From assembly GCA_034434915.1 (NCBI GenBank), contig DAOTYE010000037.1, positions 1 to 22,848 on the forward strand: a DNA stretch of 22,848 nt, in the 5' to 3' direction. The translations under genes were made by a program, and so were the position numbers. Positions 15,765 through 22,848 of this stretch are shown one piece after another (the first letter of the stretch is position 1; each line of letters begins with the position of its first letter). This DNA comes from DAOTYE01 sp034434915. Its GTDB lineage: Bacteria; Chloroflexota; Dehalococcoidia; Dehalococcoidales; RBG-16-60-22. Below the pieces are notes generated by a model that was not told the origin of the DNA, made no database searches, and was given only the letters and a program-made list of their open reading frames with translations.

Positions 15765-16043
15765 TTAGAAGGCTGGAGGTGATAAGTATCTCTTTATACT
15801 ACAGGAGCTCCAGATGCGTTTCAGAATGGCAAACAAAGAAGCGGTTGAATAAGATGGTTTTTGAAAGGTCTGCGGTTCTCCAAGCAATTCTCTAGCATGC
15901 ATTGGGCAGTAGGGATTGCCATTGATTATCGTTACCATGCGCCGTGGTTGCCGGCATATGAAACACCGGAAATGGTTGTCCTCACTGAAAATCCTCAGGT
16001 GCCTTCGCTTCTGAGACTTGATGGCTTTCACACCCATGCCCAT
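15765..16043 (-). CDS. small zinc-ribbon-like protein
   Basis: The 92-residue product has a basic N-terminus (KSQKRRHLRIF), then FRCFICRQP (CxxC) and, 16 residues on, GNPYCPMHAREL (CxxH). Together these form a plausible four-ligand zinc site. The rest is low in recognisable features, with a basic C-terminal region. The Shine-Dalgarno is poor (GGCGGCAG just before the ATG), and the overlapping plus-strand frame (15861-16079) has no start signal, so I prefer this strand. It is transcribed away from pstS and could share that intergenic region's regulation. A DNA- or protein-binding role is typical of such ribbons, but none can be assigned here. Confidence 0.5.
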   Translation of the reverse strand: MGMGVKAIKSQKRRHLRIFSEDNHFRCFICRQPRRMVTIINGNPYCPMHARELLGEPQTFQKPSYSTASLFAILKRIWSSCSIKRYLSPPAF

Positions 16044-16281
16044 TCTGCCGCCACAGTATTAACGCTCTCTCTGGATTAACCAGAAGCCGCTATCTCATTT
16101 AAATTAATAACTTTTAACCACATTATAATCGGCACATGTTAGGATTGTGTTTGAACATCATCATGAGACTATTAAATTCTCGTTAAAATTCTGTATGTCA
16201 AAGAGTAATACTGTTCTTCAAGTCCTGAGCCACGGTTTTTAACAGATAAAGTATCTGCCTTTTCCTGAGCCAAAAGAAGAT
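16044..16281. other. AT-rich intergenic region, divergent between minus pair and pstS
   Basis: No gene is visible. ATTATAAT (16122-16129) is a perfect palindrome that gives a TATAAT on either strand, but neither strand has a good -35 at 17 bp. ATTAAATTCTC and GTTAAAATTCT (16171-16192) form a weak 11-bp direct repeat, and a lone TTTTTAACAG lies near 16236-16245. These could be further Pho-type half-sites, but none is in register with the stronger array at 16282-16344. Confidence 0.3.
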
Positions 16282-16344
16282 ATTTAACAATAATTTAAAT
16301 TAAGTTTTACCAAAGTTTTACAAGGCCAAAACATCATCTTAACC
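16282..16344 (+). promoter_or_regulatory. candidate Pho operator upstream of pstS
   Basis: Four contiguous 11-bp units (16282-16292, 16293-16303, 16304-16314, 16315-16325) share an RTTTWAM core; the last two are GTTTTACCAAA and GTTTTACAAGG. In register they give TAAC (16285), TAAA (16296), TTAC (16307), TTAC (16318), a weak AAAC (16329) and TAAC (16340). This is the direct-repeat spacing recognised by PhoB/PhoP regulators, and the operon itself encodes one. Candidate -10 elements, TAATAG and TATGAT, lie at 16356-16361 and 16363-16368. The pstS start is about 120 nt downstream. Confidence 0.65.
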
Positions 16345-16409
16345 TCCGACCCTGATAATAGATATGATGCTGATTTACATATTGCCTAGAGGAGGGGCGA
16401 ACCCGTGCC

Positions 16410-16434
16410 AACGTGAATGGATTCAATCCACGTT
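16410..16434. promoter_or_regulatory. imperfect palindrome in the pstS leader
   Basis: A 25-bp dyad has arms AACGTG and CACGTT plus further inner matches, 10 of 12 positions in all. It lies 32 nt before the pstS ATG. As RNA the outer 6-bp stem is followed by a short TTTT run, so an attenuator is possible; as DNA it could be a dimer-binding operator. A strong Shine-Dalgarno-like AGGAGGGG (16389-16396) with no proper gene behind it lies just upstream. Confidence 0.3.
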
Positions 16435-16466
16435 TTGTCACTATTAAAAAATAAGGGTAATCATTG

Positions 16467-17426
16467 ATGATAAGGAAAATTAAGCGGCTCATGTTCCCGG
16501 TAGCGGTTATGCTCGTTCTGGTGATTGCGTTGGCCGGATGTGCGCAATCTGCACCCACGACACCAGCGCCACCAAGCCCCAAGCCACCGGTCACTACACC
16601 TGCGCCGACGACGACACCCACCCCAGCGCTGCCGACGACACCCGCCCCAGCGCCGCCGACTCCCAAGCCAAGCCCCACCCCAACCAATCCAAGTGAACTG
16701 TCTGGCACTATTACGGAAGCAGGCTCCACTACCGTCCAGCCGGTGGCGGAATCAATCGCCGCCGCCTTCATGTCTAAATATCCTGGTGTCAAAGTAGTAA
16801 TCCAGGGCGGTGGTTCCGGCGTCGGTGTGAAGAGCGCCGCCGAGGGCACAGTGGACATCGGAGCGGCTTCCCGCGAGCTTACCCCAGAAGAAGCAACCAA
16901 AGTCACCCCACACGTCCTGGCTAAGGACGGCATCGCCATCGTAGCCCATAAATCACAAACCGTAAGTAACCTCACCAAAGCCCAGGTGGCTGATATCTTC
17001 ACCGGTAAGATTACCAAATGGAGCCAGATCGGCGGACCTGATAAGACCATCCATGTCATCGCCCGTGAAGAAGGGTCCGGAACGAGAGCCGCCTTTGAGG
17101 AGATGGTACTGCCCAAGGGCGCCGTCATCACCTCTAACGCTATCCTCCAACCATCAAACGGCGCCTTAAGGACGGCAGTCGCCGGTGACCCGGATGCCAT
17201 CGGCTTCCTTTCCTTCGGTTACCTGGACGATACCGTGAAAGCCTTCAGCATTGATGGCATACCAGCAACTGTGGAAAATGCTAAGAAGGGTACTTACCCG
17301 ATAGTCAGGCCGCTTTTGTTCCTAACCAAGGGTGAACCAAAAGGCATAGTCAAGGAGTTCATTAACTTCTGTCTCGGTCCGGCAGGACAGGAGATTGTGG
17401 CTAAAGACTATATTCCGGTTAATTGA
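16467..17426 (+). CDS. pstS: PstS, phosphate-binding lipoprotein
   Basis: This is the extracytoplasmic phosphate receptor of the Pst ABC importer. The lipobox LAGC puts the lipidated Cys at 25, and a Pro/Thr-rich spacer covers about 28-77. The binding fold carries all the expected anion loops: GSTT (86-89), GGGSG (114-118), the buried Asp of VDIGAAS (130), and AREEGSGTR ending at 207. KGTYPIVRPL near 274-283 is also typical of PstS. A TTG codon lies directly before the ATG; AAGGG (16453-16457) is 9 nt from the ATG, which I chose. It is the first gene of the pst operon, behind a phased Pho-type array, and is separated from pstC by a strong hairpin that may favour surplus PstS. All ligand residues seem intact, in contrast to the other two PstS-like proteins here. 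Confidence 0.95.
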   Translation: MIRKIKRLMFPVAVMLVLVIALAGCAQSAPTTPAPPSPKPPVTTPAPTTTPTPALPTTPAPAPPTPKPSPTPTNPSELSGTITEAGSTTVQPVAESIAAAFMSKYPGVKVVIQGGGSGVGVKSAAEGTVDIGAASRELTPEEATKVTPHVLAKDGIAIVAHKSQTVSNLTKAQVADIFTGKITKWSQIGGPDKTIHVIAREEGSGTRAAFEEMVLPKGAVITSNAILQPSNGALRTAVAGDPDAIGFLSFGYLDDTVKAFSIDGIPATVENAKKGTYPIVRPLLFLTKGEPKGIVKEFINFCLGPAGQEIVAKDYIPVN

Positions 17427-17446
17427 TTTCTCCTTCTTAGTATCCA

Positions 17447-17478
17447 GGTGGGGTCAGTCTAACTAAACTGGCCCCACC
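17447..17478 (+). other. intercistronic hairpin between pstS and pstC
   Basis: GGTGGGGTCAGT (17447-17458) pairs with ACTGGCCCCACC (17467-17478) across 12 positions with one G-U wobble and an 8-nt loop. No T tract follows, and the pstC Shine-Dalgarno begins 10 nt later. It probably stabilises the pstS end of the message or causes partial termination, giving more PstS than permease. Confidence 0.75.
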
Positions 17479-17500
17479 ATAAAAGGCAGGAGGAAGATAA

Positions 17501-18367
17501 ATGTCCCGATATCTTAAAGACCGCCTTGCCACATACTTTGTATTTGCTTGCGCCAGCATGTCTTTTCTAATACTGCTGGCTATAGCTATCTTCATCTTTA
17601 AAGGCGGTTTTCCTGCTTTTTATGAGATAGGCTTCTTTGATTTCCTTTTTGGTACCACATGGCGCCCGAACCAGGGCACTTATGGCATCTTAACAATGAT
17701 AGTTGGCTCACTGGCAGTCACCGCGGGCTCCCTGATACTGGCAGTGCCACTCGGCATAAGCTGTGCTATCCTGCTGGCAGAGGTTGCCCCGTATAAAGTC
17801 AGGCAGGTCTTGAGGCCGTGTATTGAACTTTTAGTGGGTATTCCCTCTGTAGTTTACGGCCTGGTGGGACTGATACTCCTGGTCCCTGCCATACGCAAGA
17901 TTGGTGGCAACGGCTTCAGCGTGCTGGGCGCATCAATAGTCCTCATGGCTATGGTTTTACCTACCATCATCAGCATCAGTGAGGACGCCATCCGGGCAGT
18001 ACCATCTTCATATAAAGAAGGGGCTTTAGCCCTGGGGGCAACCCACTGGCAGACCATCCGGCAGGTGCTTCTACCGGTTGCCCGTTCCGGCATCGGCGCC
18101 AGCATTGTCCTGGGTATGGGGAGAGCTGTTGGTGAAACCATGGCTATGATTATGGTTATCGGCAACTCCATCACATTTCCTAAATCACCTCTTGACGCTG
18201 CCAGAACCCTCACCGGGAATATTGCGGTAGAGATAAACTATGCTTCAGGCATTCACGAGAGCGCTCTTTTTGCAACAGGGATTGTTCTTTTTTTCTTTAT
18301 TTTATTTCTTAATAGCGTCGCCGTTGTGGTCCTGAAGAGGGGAACTTATGACCAGCGCATCACTTGA
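17501..18367 (+). CDS. pstC: PstC, phosphate ABC permease
   Basis: The 288-residue inner-membrane permease forms half of the phosphate channel with PstA. It has about six hydrophobic segments (first at 14-33, last at 257-277). The EAA loop is VPSSYKEGALALGATHW (167-183), and the conserved GRAVGETMAMIMVIGNS motif starts at 207, with its Arg and Glu intact. Length and layout are usual for PstC. AGGAGG (17488-17493) lies 7 nt before the ATG. The end overlaps the pstA start by 20 nt, indicating coupled translation. Confidence 0.95.
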   Translation: MSRYLKDRLATYFVFACASMSFLILLAIAIFIFKGGFPAFYEIGFFDFLFGTTWRPNQGTYGILTMIVGSLAVTAGSLILAVPLGISCAILLAEVAPYKVRQVLRPCIELLVGIPSVVYGLVGLILLVPAIRKIGGNGFSVLGASIVLMAMVLPTIISISEDAIRAVPSSYKEGALALGATHWQTIRQVLLPVARSGIGASIVLGMGRAVGETMAMIMVIGNSITFPKSPLDAARTLTGNIAVEINYASGIHESALFATGIVLFFFILFLNSVAVVVLKRGTYDQRIT

Positions 18368-19271
18368 CTCATCGCCTAGACAGGCACAAGCGTCTGGACG
18401 CCCCACCGAGAAGAGGTCAGCTTACAGACTATCTCCGAAAACCACACAGAAGCTGGCAATGGCCTGTATCTGGAGTGGCGGGATAGTAACCGTTCTTATC
18501 TCAGTAATTATTATCGGATTTGTACTGATAGGCGGTATACCCAGAATCAATCTGGATTTCCTGCTCACTCCGCCTAAAGGCGGCCTTTCTGGTGAGGGCG
18601 GCATCTCTACCGTAATCGTCTCCACGTTATTCTTGGTCATAGTGACCATCATCATGCTGGTGCCAGTGGGCATAGGGGCGGCTATTTATCTGGCGGAATA
18701 TGCCCCTGATAACTTTATGACACGTCTCATCAGATATGCTGTGGAAGTTCTCTCCGGCGTTCCTTCAATTATCTTCGGACTTTTCGGCTTTGCTCTTTTT
18801 GTCACCGCTCTGCATTTCAGTTTCTCTATCTTGTCCGGCGCATTGACTCTGGTATGTTTGCTTCTACCCACCATGATCAGGGCTACTGAGGAAGCAATAA
18901 GAGCAGTACCTTATTCACACCGTGAGGGGGCGCTAGCACTCGGCGCAACTAAATGGCAATTGATATCACGCGTACTTTTGCCGTCTGCCCTTCCCGGGAT
19001 AGTGACCGCCATTATACTTTGCATTGGACGTGCGATTGAAGAAACCGCTTGCCTTTATGTTACCATGGGTGGCAGTGCCGCCATGCCAACTTCACTTCTT
19101 TCTGGCGGCAGGACATTATCACTGCACGTTTTCTACCTTGCCATGGAAACCCGGGCTTTTGAAAAAGCAATGGCAACCGGTGCGGTTCTGATAATCACCA
19201 TTATTGTTATTAATTTTATTACCAACTGGCTATCAAACCGTTTCCAAGCAAGGTTGAGGGGGACTAACTGA
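18348..19271 (+). CDS. pstA: PstA, phosphate ABC permease
   Basis: The 307-residue partner of PstC has a polar N-terminal tail of about 35 residues, then six or so membrane segments (first at 38-61). The EAA loop is VPYSHREGALALGATKW (187-203), followed by GRAIEETACLYVTMGGSAA, whose GRAIEET (227-233) keeps the charge pair needed by phosphate permeases. The ATG lies inside the end of pstC behind AGAGGGGA, and pstB begins 1 nt after its stop, so the permease and ATPase genes form a tightly coupled unit. Length is typical apart from the somewhat long N-terminal tail. Confidence 0.95.
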   Translation: MTSASLDSSPRQAQASGRPTEKRSAYRLSPKTTQKLAMACIWSGGIVTVLISVIIIGFVLIGGIPRINLDFLLTPPKGGLSGEGGISTVIVSTLFLVIVTIIMLVPVGIGAAIYLAEYAPDNFMTRLIRYAVEVLSGVPSIIFGLFGFALFVTALHFSFSILSGALTLVCLLLPTMIRATEEAIRAVPYSHREGALALGATKWQLISRVLLPSALPGIVTAIILCIGRAIEETACLYVTMGGSAAMPTSLLSGGRTLSLHVFYLAMETRAFEKAMATGAVLIITIIVINFITNWLSNRFQARLRGTN

Positions 19272-19272
19272 A

Positions 19273-20097
19273 ATGAATTTCACAGCTGATATGAAATTGA
19301 GTTCCAATGGTAAGATAATAGACTGTCACTGTGGCAAAATAAGTGTTAAAGAAGTAAACCTCTACTACGGAAAATTCCAGGCATTACGGGATATCACGAT
19401 GGAGATACCAGCCTGCGCTATTACCGCCATCATCGGTCCGTCCGGCTGCGGCAAGTCATCCTTCTTACGCCTGTTAAACCGGATGAATGACCTCATCCCC
19501 ACCGTGAGAACTACCGGTAGCATCTTGCTTGATGGTTCTTCTATCTTTGATAACACGGTGAATATAGCTGAGCTACGCAAAAGGGTGGGCATGGTCTTTC
19601 AGAAACCCAATCCTTTTCCAATGTCAGTCTTTGATAACGTGGCTTTTGGACCCCGCCAGCATGGCAAAAATAATCTGAGTGAACTCAGAGAGATTGTTGA
19701 GAAAAGCCTTCACCAGGCGGCTCTCTGGGACGAAGTCAAAGATAAGCTTGGTCAATCTGCTCTGGCACTCTCAGGCGGTCAGCAGCAGAGGCTCTGCATT
19801 GCGCGCGTTCTGGCAGTGGAACCAGAAGTCATCCTCATGGATGAGCCCTGTAGCGCCCTTGACCCCATAGCCACGCTCAAAATTGAAGACCTGATGAGAA
19901 CACTTGCCAAAGACTACACCATAGTCATTGTGACACATAATATGCAGCAAGCGGCAAGAGTATCTGATATGGCGGCATTTTTTATGATGGAAGAGGACCG
20001 GGCTGGTAAACTGGTGGAATACGGGCTGACCTCTCAGATTTTCACCAAACCCAGCGACAAGCGTACCGAGGACTACATAACCGGCCGCTTTGGTTAA
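19273..20097 (+). CDS. pstB: PstB, phosphate ABC transporter ATPase
   Basis: The 274-residue cytoplasmic ATPase drives phosphate import through PstCA. Walker A is GPSGCGKSS (55-63), the Q-loop MVFQKPNPFPMSVFDNV (107-123), the signature LSGGQQQRLCIAR (166-178), and Walker B VILMDEPCSALDP (186-198), with the switch His in VTHNMQQ (His222). The C-terminus TEDYITGRFG is a PstB hallmark. It is about 20 residues longer at the N-terminus than usual, and Met7 (19291) is an alternative start. PstB with PhoU also reports phosphate status to the two-component system in well-studied bacteria. All catalytic motifs are intact. Confidence 0.96.
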   Translation: MNFTADMKLSSNGKIIDCHCGKISVKEVNLYYGKFQALRDITMEIPACAITAIIGPSGCGKSSFLRLLNRMNDLIPTVRTTGSILLDGSSIFDNTVNIAELRKRVGMVFQKPNPFPMSVFDNVAFGPRQHGKNNLSELREIVEKSLHQAALWDEVKDKLGQSALALSGGQQQRLCIARVLAVEPEVILMDEPCSALDPIATLKIEDLMRTLAKDYTIVIVTHNMQQAARVSDMAAFFMMEEDRAGKLVEYGLTSQIFTKPSDKRTEDYITGRFG

Positions 20098-20119
20098 AAG
20101 CCAGCCGGAGGTCATGCTA

Positions 20120-20785
20120 GTGGAGATACGAACAGAATATCACCGAAAATTGAAAGTCATCCAGGAAGATGTGTTACACCTCGGGAGTATGGTTGAGAAA
20201 GCCGTGATGCGTTCCATACAGGCGATGAAAACAAGAGATTTATCTCTGGCGGAGCAAATAATTACTGATGACCGGAATGTGAATGGCAAGAGGTTTGAGA
20301 TAGAAGAGAAGTGCATAGAGCTAATTGCCACACAACAACCACTAGCCAGTGACCTGAGAATTATTATTGCCGTTCTCAGCATCACAACGGAAATAGAGCG
20401 GATTGGTGACTATGCCATGGGCATCGCTCGGATTGTGATAATGATTGGCGATGAGCCGCCTCTCAAGCCTCTGGTTGATATTCCCCGCATGGCGGAACAG
20501 ACCGTGGATATGCTGTACCACAGCCTAGGTGCCTTAATCAATCGGGACATTGAAACCGCCAAAAAAATAATCGCCCAGGATAACCTGGTTGACCAGCTTT
20601 ATGACCGGGTTTTCCAGGAGTTACTGCTGTTCATGGCGGACCCGAAGACGATAACACGAGCCACCAGACTTATGTGGGTGGCGCACAACCTTGAGCGTGC
20701 CGCCGACCGGGTCACGAATATCTGTGAGCGGATAGTCTTCATTGCAACGGGGAAGATGGAAGAGATAGGCGCTTCAAAGTACTAA
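20120..20785 (+). CDS. phoU: PhoU, phosphate signalling regulator
   Basis: PhoU links the Pst transporter to Pho two-component signalling and restrains phosphate uptake when phosphate is plentiful. The protein is all-helical and about 221 residues, the family's usual size. It has two related three-helix halves, each with the metal-binding ExxxD pattern: EIERIGDYA near 91-99 and LERAADRV near 191-198. The N-terminus RTEYHRKL is typical. I start at GTG 20120 because GGAGG (20107-20111) lies 8 nt upstream; the ATG at 20114 would have only 2-nt spacing, and the TTG at 20090 lies inside pstB. It lies between pstB and the response regulator, the usual operon place. Confidence 0.94.
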   Translation: MEIRTEYHRKLKVIQEDVLHLGSMVEKAVMRSIQAMKTRDLSLAEQIITDDRNVNGKRFEIEEKCIELIATQQPLASDLRIIIAVLSITTEIERIGDYAMGIARIVIMIGDEPPLKPLVDIPRMAEQTVDMLYHSLGALINRDIETAKKIIAQDNLVDQLYDRVFQELLLFMADPKTITRATRLMWVAHNLERAADRVTNICERIVFIATGKMEEIGASKY

Positions 20786-20817
20786 AACTCCGCGCTTTTA
20801 AATGGTGAGATAATAAG

Positions 20818-21519
20818 ATGACCAAAATCATGATAGTTGATGATGATAAGAATATCACAGATGTTTTGAAATATAATCTGGTCAAAGAGAACTATTCTGT
20901 GGCTACGGCGGAAGATGGTGTTGAGGCACTGGAACTGGCTAGGAAGGAGAAACCCAGCCTGATTCTACTGGATATCATGCTCCCCAAATTAGACGGCTTT
21001 GAAGTATGCCGGATACTGCGTAAAGAAATGTCAGTTCCCATCCTGATGCTAACGGCAAAGACAGAAGAGGTTGACAAGGTGATAGGACTGGAGCTAGGCG
21101 CCGATGATTACATCACCAAGCCTTTTAGTGTCCGGGAGCTTTTAGCCCGTATCCGAGCTACACTAAGGCGTTCTCAGCGGATAGAGCCGCAAACCCCGGC
21201 TCCGGAAAAAGCAGTGGCAACAGTCCTCAAAGCTGGCAGTATTGAGGTTGATGTCACCGGACATCGCGTTCTCCGCAATGGTGTGATGTTAAAATTGAGC
21301 CCTAAGGAGTTTGATTTGCTTGTTTTCCTGATGCGTAATCGGGGGCAGGTTTTCAACCGTGAGCATCTTGTTGAGAAGGTATGGGGGTATGATTATGCCG
21401 GCACCGCCCGTACGGTAGACGTCCACATACGGTCACTAAGGCAAAAAATAGAGGATGCCCCGAGGTGCCCAGAGCATCTGATTACAATTCATGGCTTCGG
21501 CTACAAATTTGAAGGTTAG
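20818..21519 (+). CDS. phoB: PhoB/PhoP-type response regulator
   Basis: The 233-residue OmpR-family regulator has a receiver domain (1-115) with the acidic pocket VDDD (7-10), phosphoacceptor Asp52 (LLDIMLP), Thr79 and Lys101 (TKPF). A winged-helix DNA-binding domain (about 135-233) contains LSPKEFDLLVFL, TVDVHIRSLRQKIE and HGFGYKFEG. This family binds direct repeats spaced by about 11 bp, matching the arrays at 116-181 and 16282-16344. It follows phoU by 32 nt, with GGTGAG ahead of its ATG. No partner histidine kinase is encoded nearby. The symbol rests on genomic context; the family assignment is firm. Confidence 0.88.
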   Translation: MTKIMIVDDDKNITDVLKYNLVKENYSVATAEDGVEALELARKEKPSLILLDIMLPKLDGFEVCRILRKEMSVPILMLTAKTEEVDKVIGLELGADDYITKPFSVRELLARIRATLRRSQRIEPQTPAPEKAVATVLKAGSIEVDVTGHRVLRNGVMLKLSPKEFDLLVFLMRNRGQVFNREHLVEKVWGYDYAGTARTVDVHIRSLRQKIEDAPRCPEHLITIHGFGYKFEG

Positions 21520-21764
21520 CCAACGCATGGATATACTATAATATTCCGTTGATTTTAGTGACTGGCGCCCCCAAGGTATGCCGCCAGCAAAAACGTGACA
21601 ATTAAGTCATCAGAAATAACCGGCACTTTAAAAGTTATTGCGCCTTTTCCCGGCGCTTCAGTCATTAAACGCCATTGTAAAACCTCCTCTTTTCCACAAA
21701 TCCCACCTCTGAATTCTTTCTTCCCGCGCCCCAATGCGCTGTCAAACCACTTGGCATGAAACAG
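21520..21764. other. intergenic region without a supported gene
   Basis: No well-supported gene is seen between the regulator and the gmd promoter. CTGGCG/CGCCAG (21562-21567/21582-21587) and GCGCC/GGCGC (21640-21644/21652-21656) can form small hairpins, but neither is followed by a T tract on either strand, so the pst operon terminator is not evident. A minus-strand GAGGAGG followed by ATG near 21673 opens only five codons. Confidence 0.4.
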
Positions 21765-21793
21765 TTGTTTCCCATAGAAAGGCACGATATAAT
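21765..21793 (+). promoter_or_regulatory. sigma70-type promoter for gmd
   Basis: A perfect -10 TATAAT (21788-21793) lies 17 bp after TTGTTT (21765-21770), a weak -35 that keeps the TTG. Transcription would start near 21800, giving a leader of about 65 nt before the gmd ATG. This suggests that the gene is expressed separately from the pst operon. Confidence 0.55.
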
Positions 21794-21865
21794 AGTGGCA
21801 TCAATGGATATGTGAATTCAGAGATGATTCCAGAATACAGTACCACCTCATGAAAAGGAGCTTTT

Positions 21866-22848
21866 ATGCCCAAAACAGCCTTAATCACCGGGATAACGGG
21901 GCAGGATGGTGCCTACCTTGCCAGATTCCTCCTGGAGAAAGGTTACAGGGTTTTTGGCACCTTCCGCAGACTTTCCACCCCTAACTTCTGGAGACTCCAA
22001 AGCCTAGAGGTGTTTGACCGAATTGAGCTGATACCGGCTGACCTGATTGATGCGGCGTCCCTGATTGAAGCAATAAAGATATCTAAGCCTGATGAAATCT
22101 ATCACCTTGCGGCGCAGAGCTTCGTTGGCGCTTCATTTGAACAGCCTATCGGCGCAGGTGAGATTACCGGACTGGGAGTAACACGAGTTTTGGAAGCAGT
22201 CAGAGAGATTAATCCAGAAATAAAATTCTATCAGGCGTCAACCAGCGAACTGTTTGGCAGAGGCAATTCCAAACCCCAGACTGAAGCTACCCTTTTCCGC
22301 CCCTCAAGCCCCTATGCCGCCGCCAAGCTCTACGGCTACTGGGTGACCAGAATCTACCGCGAAGGCTACGGAATCTTTGCCTGCAATGGCATTCTTTTTA
22401 ACCACGAGTCTCCCCTGCGCGGCCTTGAGTTTGTCACCAGGAAAATCTCAAACGCAGTGGCTAAAATCAGCCTGGGCTTAGAAAAAGAGCTGAAGCTGGG
22501 GAATATTGAAGCCAAGAGGGACTGGGGCTATGCGCCGGAGTACATTGCCTCAATGTGGCTCATGCTCCAGCAAAAAGAGCCGGATGATTACGTCATTGCC
22601 ACGGGAGAGGTGCATTCCGTCAAAGAATTCGCTGAGAAAGCTTTTGCCATTGCCGGGCTTGACTGGAAAAAATATGTAAAAACTGATGAGCGGTTTTTCA
22701 GACCTCTGGATGTTGATTATCTGCAGGGTGACTGCACTAAAGCAAAACAGAAGCTGGGCTGGCAGCCAAAAGTAAAGTTCTCTGAGCTGGTGGAGATGAT
22801 GGTCAAGGCAGATATAGACCGCTGGCAAAGATGGCAGAAAGGGGAACG
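21866..22848 (+). CDS. gmd: GDP-mannose 4,6-dehydratase, 3' end cut by window
   Basis: The enzyme converts GDP-mannose to GDP-4-keto-6-deoxymannose, the first step toward GDP-fucose, GDP-rhamnose and related surface sugars, using bound NADP. The Rossmann motif TGITGQDG (8-15), the catalytic Thr/Glu of ASTSELFG (Thr126, Glu128), and YAAAK (Tyr150, Lys154) are all present. So are FNHESPLRG (178-186) and KRDWGYAPEY (217-226), which separate Gmd from other extended short-chain dehydrogenases. The usual NADP loop RRSS...N reads RRLSTPN here. AAAGGAG is 5 nt before the ATG. About 327 residues are visible and the family is about 320-350 long, so only a few codons are missing. It may feed surface glycan synthesis; no functional link to the pst genes is shown. 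Confidence 0.93.
   Translation, partial: MPKTALITGITGQDGAYLARFLLEKGYRVFGTFRRLSTPNFWRLQSLEVFDRIELIPADLIDAASLIEAIKISKPDEIYHLAAQSFVGASFEQPIGAGEITGLGVTRVLEAVREINPEIKFYQASTSELFGRGNSKPQTEATLFRPSSPYAAAKLYGYWVTRIYREGYGIFACNGILFNHESPLRGLEFVTRKISNAVAKISLGLEKELKLGNIEAKRDWGYAPEYIASMWLMLQQKEPDDYVIATGEVHSVKEFAEKAFAIAGLDWKKYVKTDERFFRPLDVDYLQGDCTKAKQKLGWQPKVKFSELVEMMVKADIDRWQRWQKGE

Noticed and set aside
15861..16079. Plus-strand 72-codon frame over the zinc-ribbon gene
   Set aside because: It lacks a ribosome-binding site and has no domain-like pattern, whereas the opposite strand has the CxxC...CxxH arrangement.
16334..17200. Long minus-strand frame (288 codons) antisense to pstS
   Set aside because: It is a shadow of the GC-biased codons of pstS; the plus strand encodes a clear PstS with signal peptide and ligand motifs.
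21555..21785. Minus-strand 76-codon open frame beginning with GTG
   Set aside because: There is no Shine-Dalgarno, the start overlaps the likely gmd promoter, and the predicted protein has no recognisable feature.
1..22848. CRISPR arrays, tRNA or rRNA genes, transposases, integrases
   Set aside because: No regularly spaced identical repeats, tRNA-like cloverleaf, rRNA segment or mobile-element protein was seen on either strand.

Overview
The window looks like a bacterial chromosome segment of roughly even base composition. Lipoprotein signal peptides, Shine-Dalgarno sites, an OmpR/PhoB-type response regulator and PhoU rule out an archaeon. Surface proteins built from cohesin and CARDB modules, held by C-terminal membrane helices with short basic tails and no LPXTG motif, suggest Chloroflexota, perhaps a Dehalococcoidia-like lineage. 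That placement is inference; there is no rRNA or other marker here.

Region 1 (250-15493, all + strand, short gaps) is a 15-kb operon-like block. It opens with two secreted dockerin proteins: one with an unrecognised body, and one whose body is a PstS-type phosphate-binding protein. Four cohesin-bearing proteins follow: a secreted one, a large membrane-anchored one with seven CARDB repeats, a lipoprotein, and a second membrane-anchored one with two CARDB repeats. A membrane-anchored protein resembling WxL-interacting (DUF916-type) proteins sits among them. The block ends with a complete but divergent Pst-like importer: a PstS-like lipoprotein, PstC-like and PstA-like permeases, and a PstB-like ATPase. 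The simplest reading is a cell-surface assembly, built on cellulosome-type cohesin-dockerin pairing, that holds a phosphate- or other oxyanion-binding protein near a dedicated importer. I know of no described system of this kind.

Region 2 (15500-16466) has two small minus-strand genes, one with a zinc-ribbon-like CxxC...CxxH pattern, and then a long intergenic region. That region holds six 4-bp TAAC-like elements spaced exactly 11 bp apart, as expected for a PhoB/PhoP-type operator. A matching six-register array lies at 116-181, ahead of the first dockerin gene. This is the main sequence evidence that the cohesin-dockerin block belongs to the phosphate-starvation response.

Region 3 (16467-21519) is a canonical high-affinity phosphate operon, pstS-pstC-pstA-pstB-phoU-phoB-like regulator, with intact ligand, ATPase and coupling motifs. 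No PhoR kinase is adjacent. Region 4 (21520-22848) is a gap with a plausible sigma70 promoter and then GDP-mannose 4,6-dehydratase, cut by the window end.
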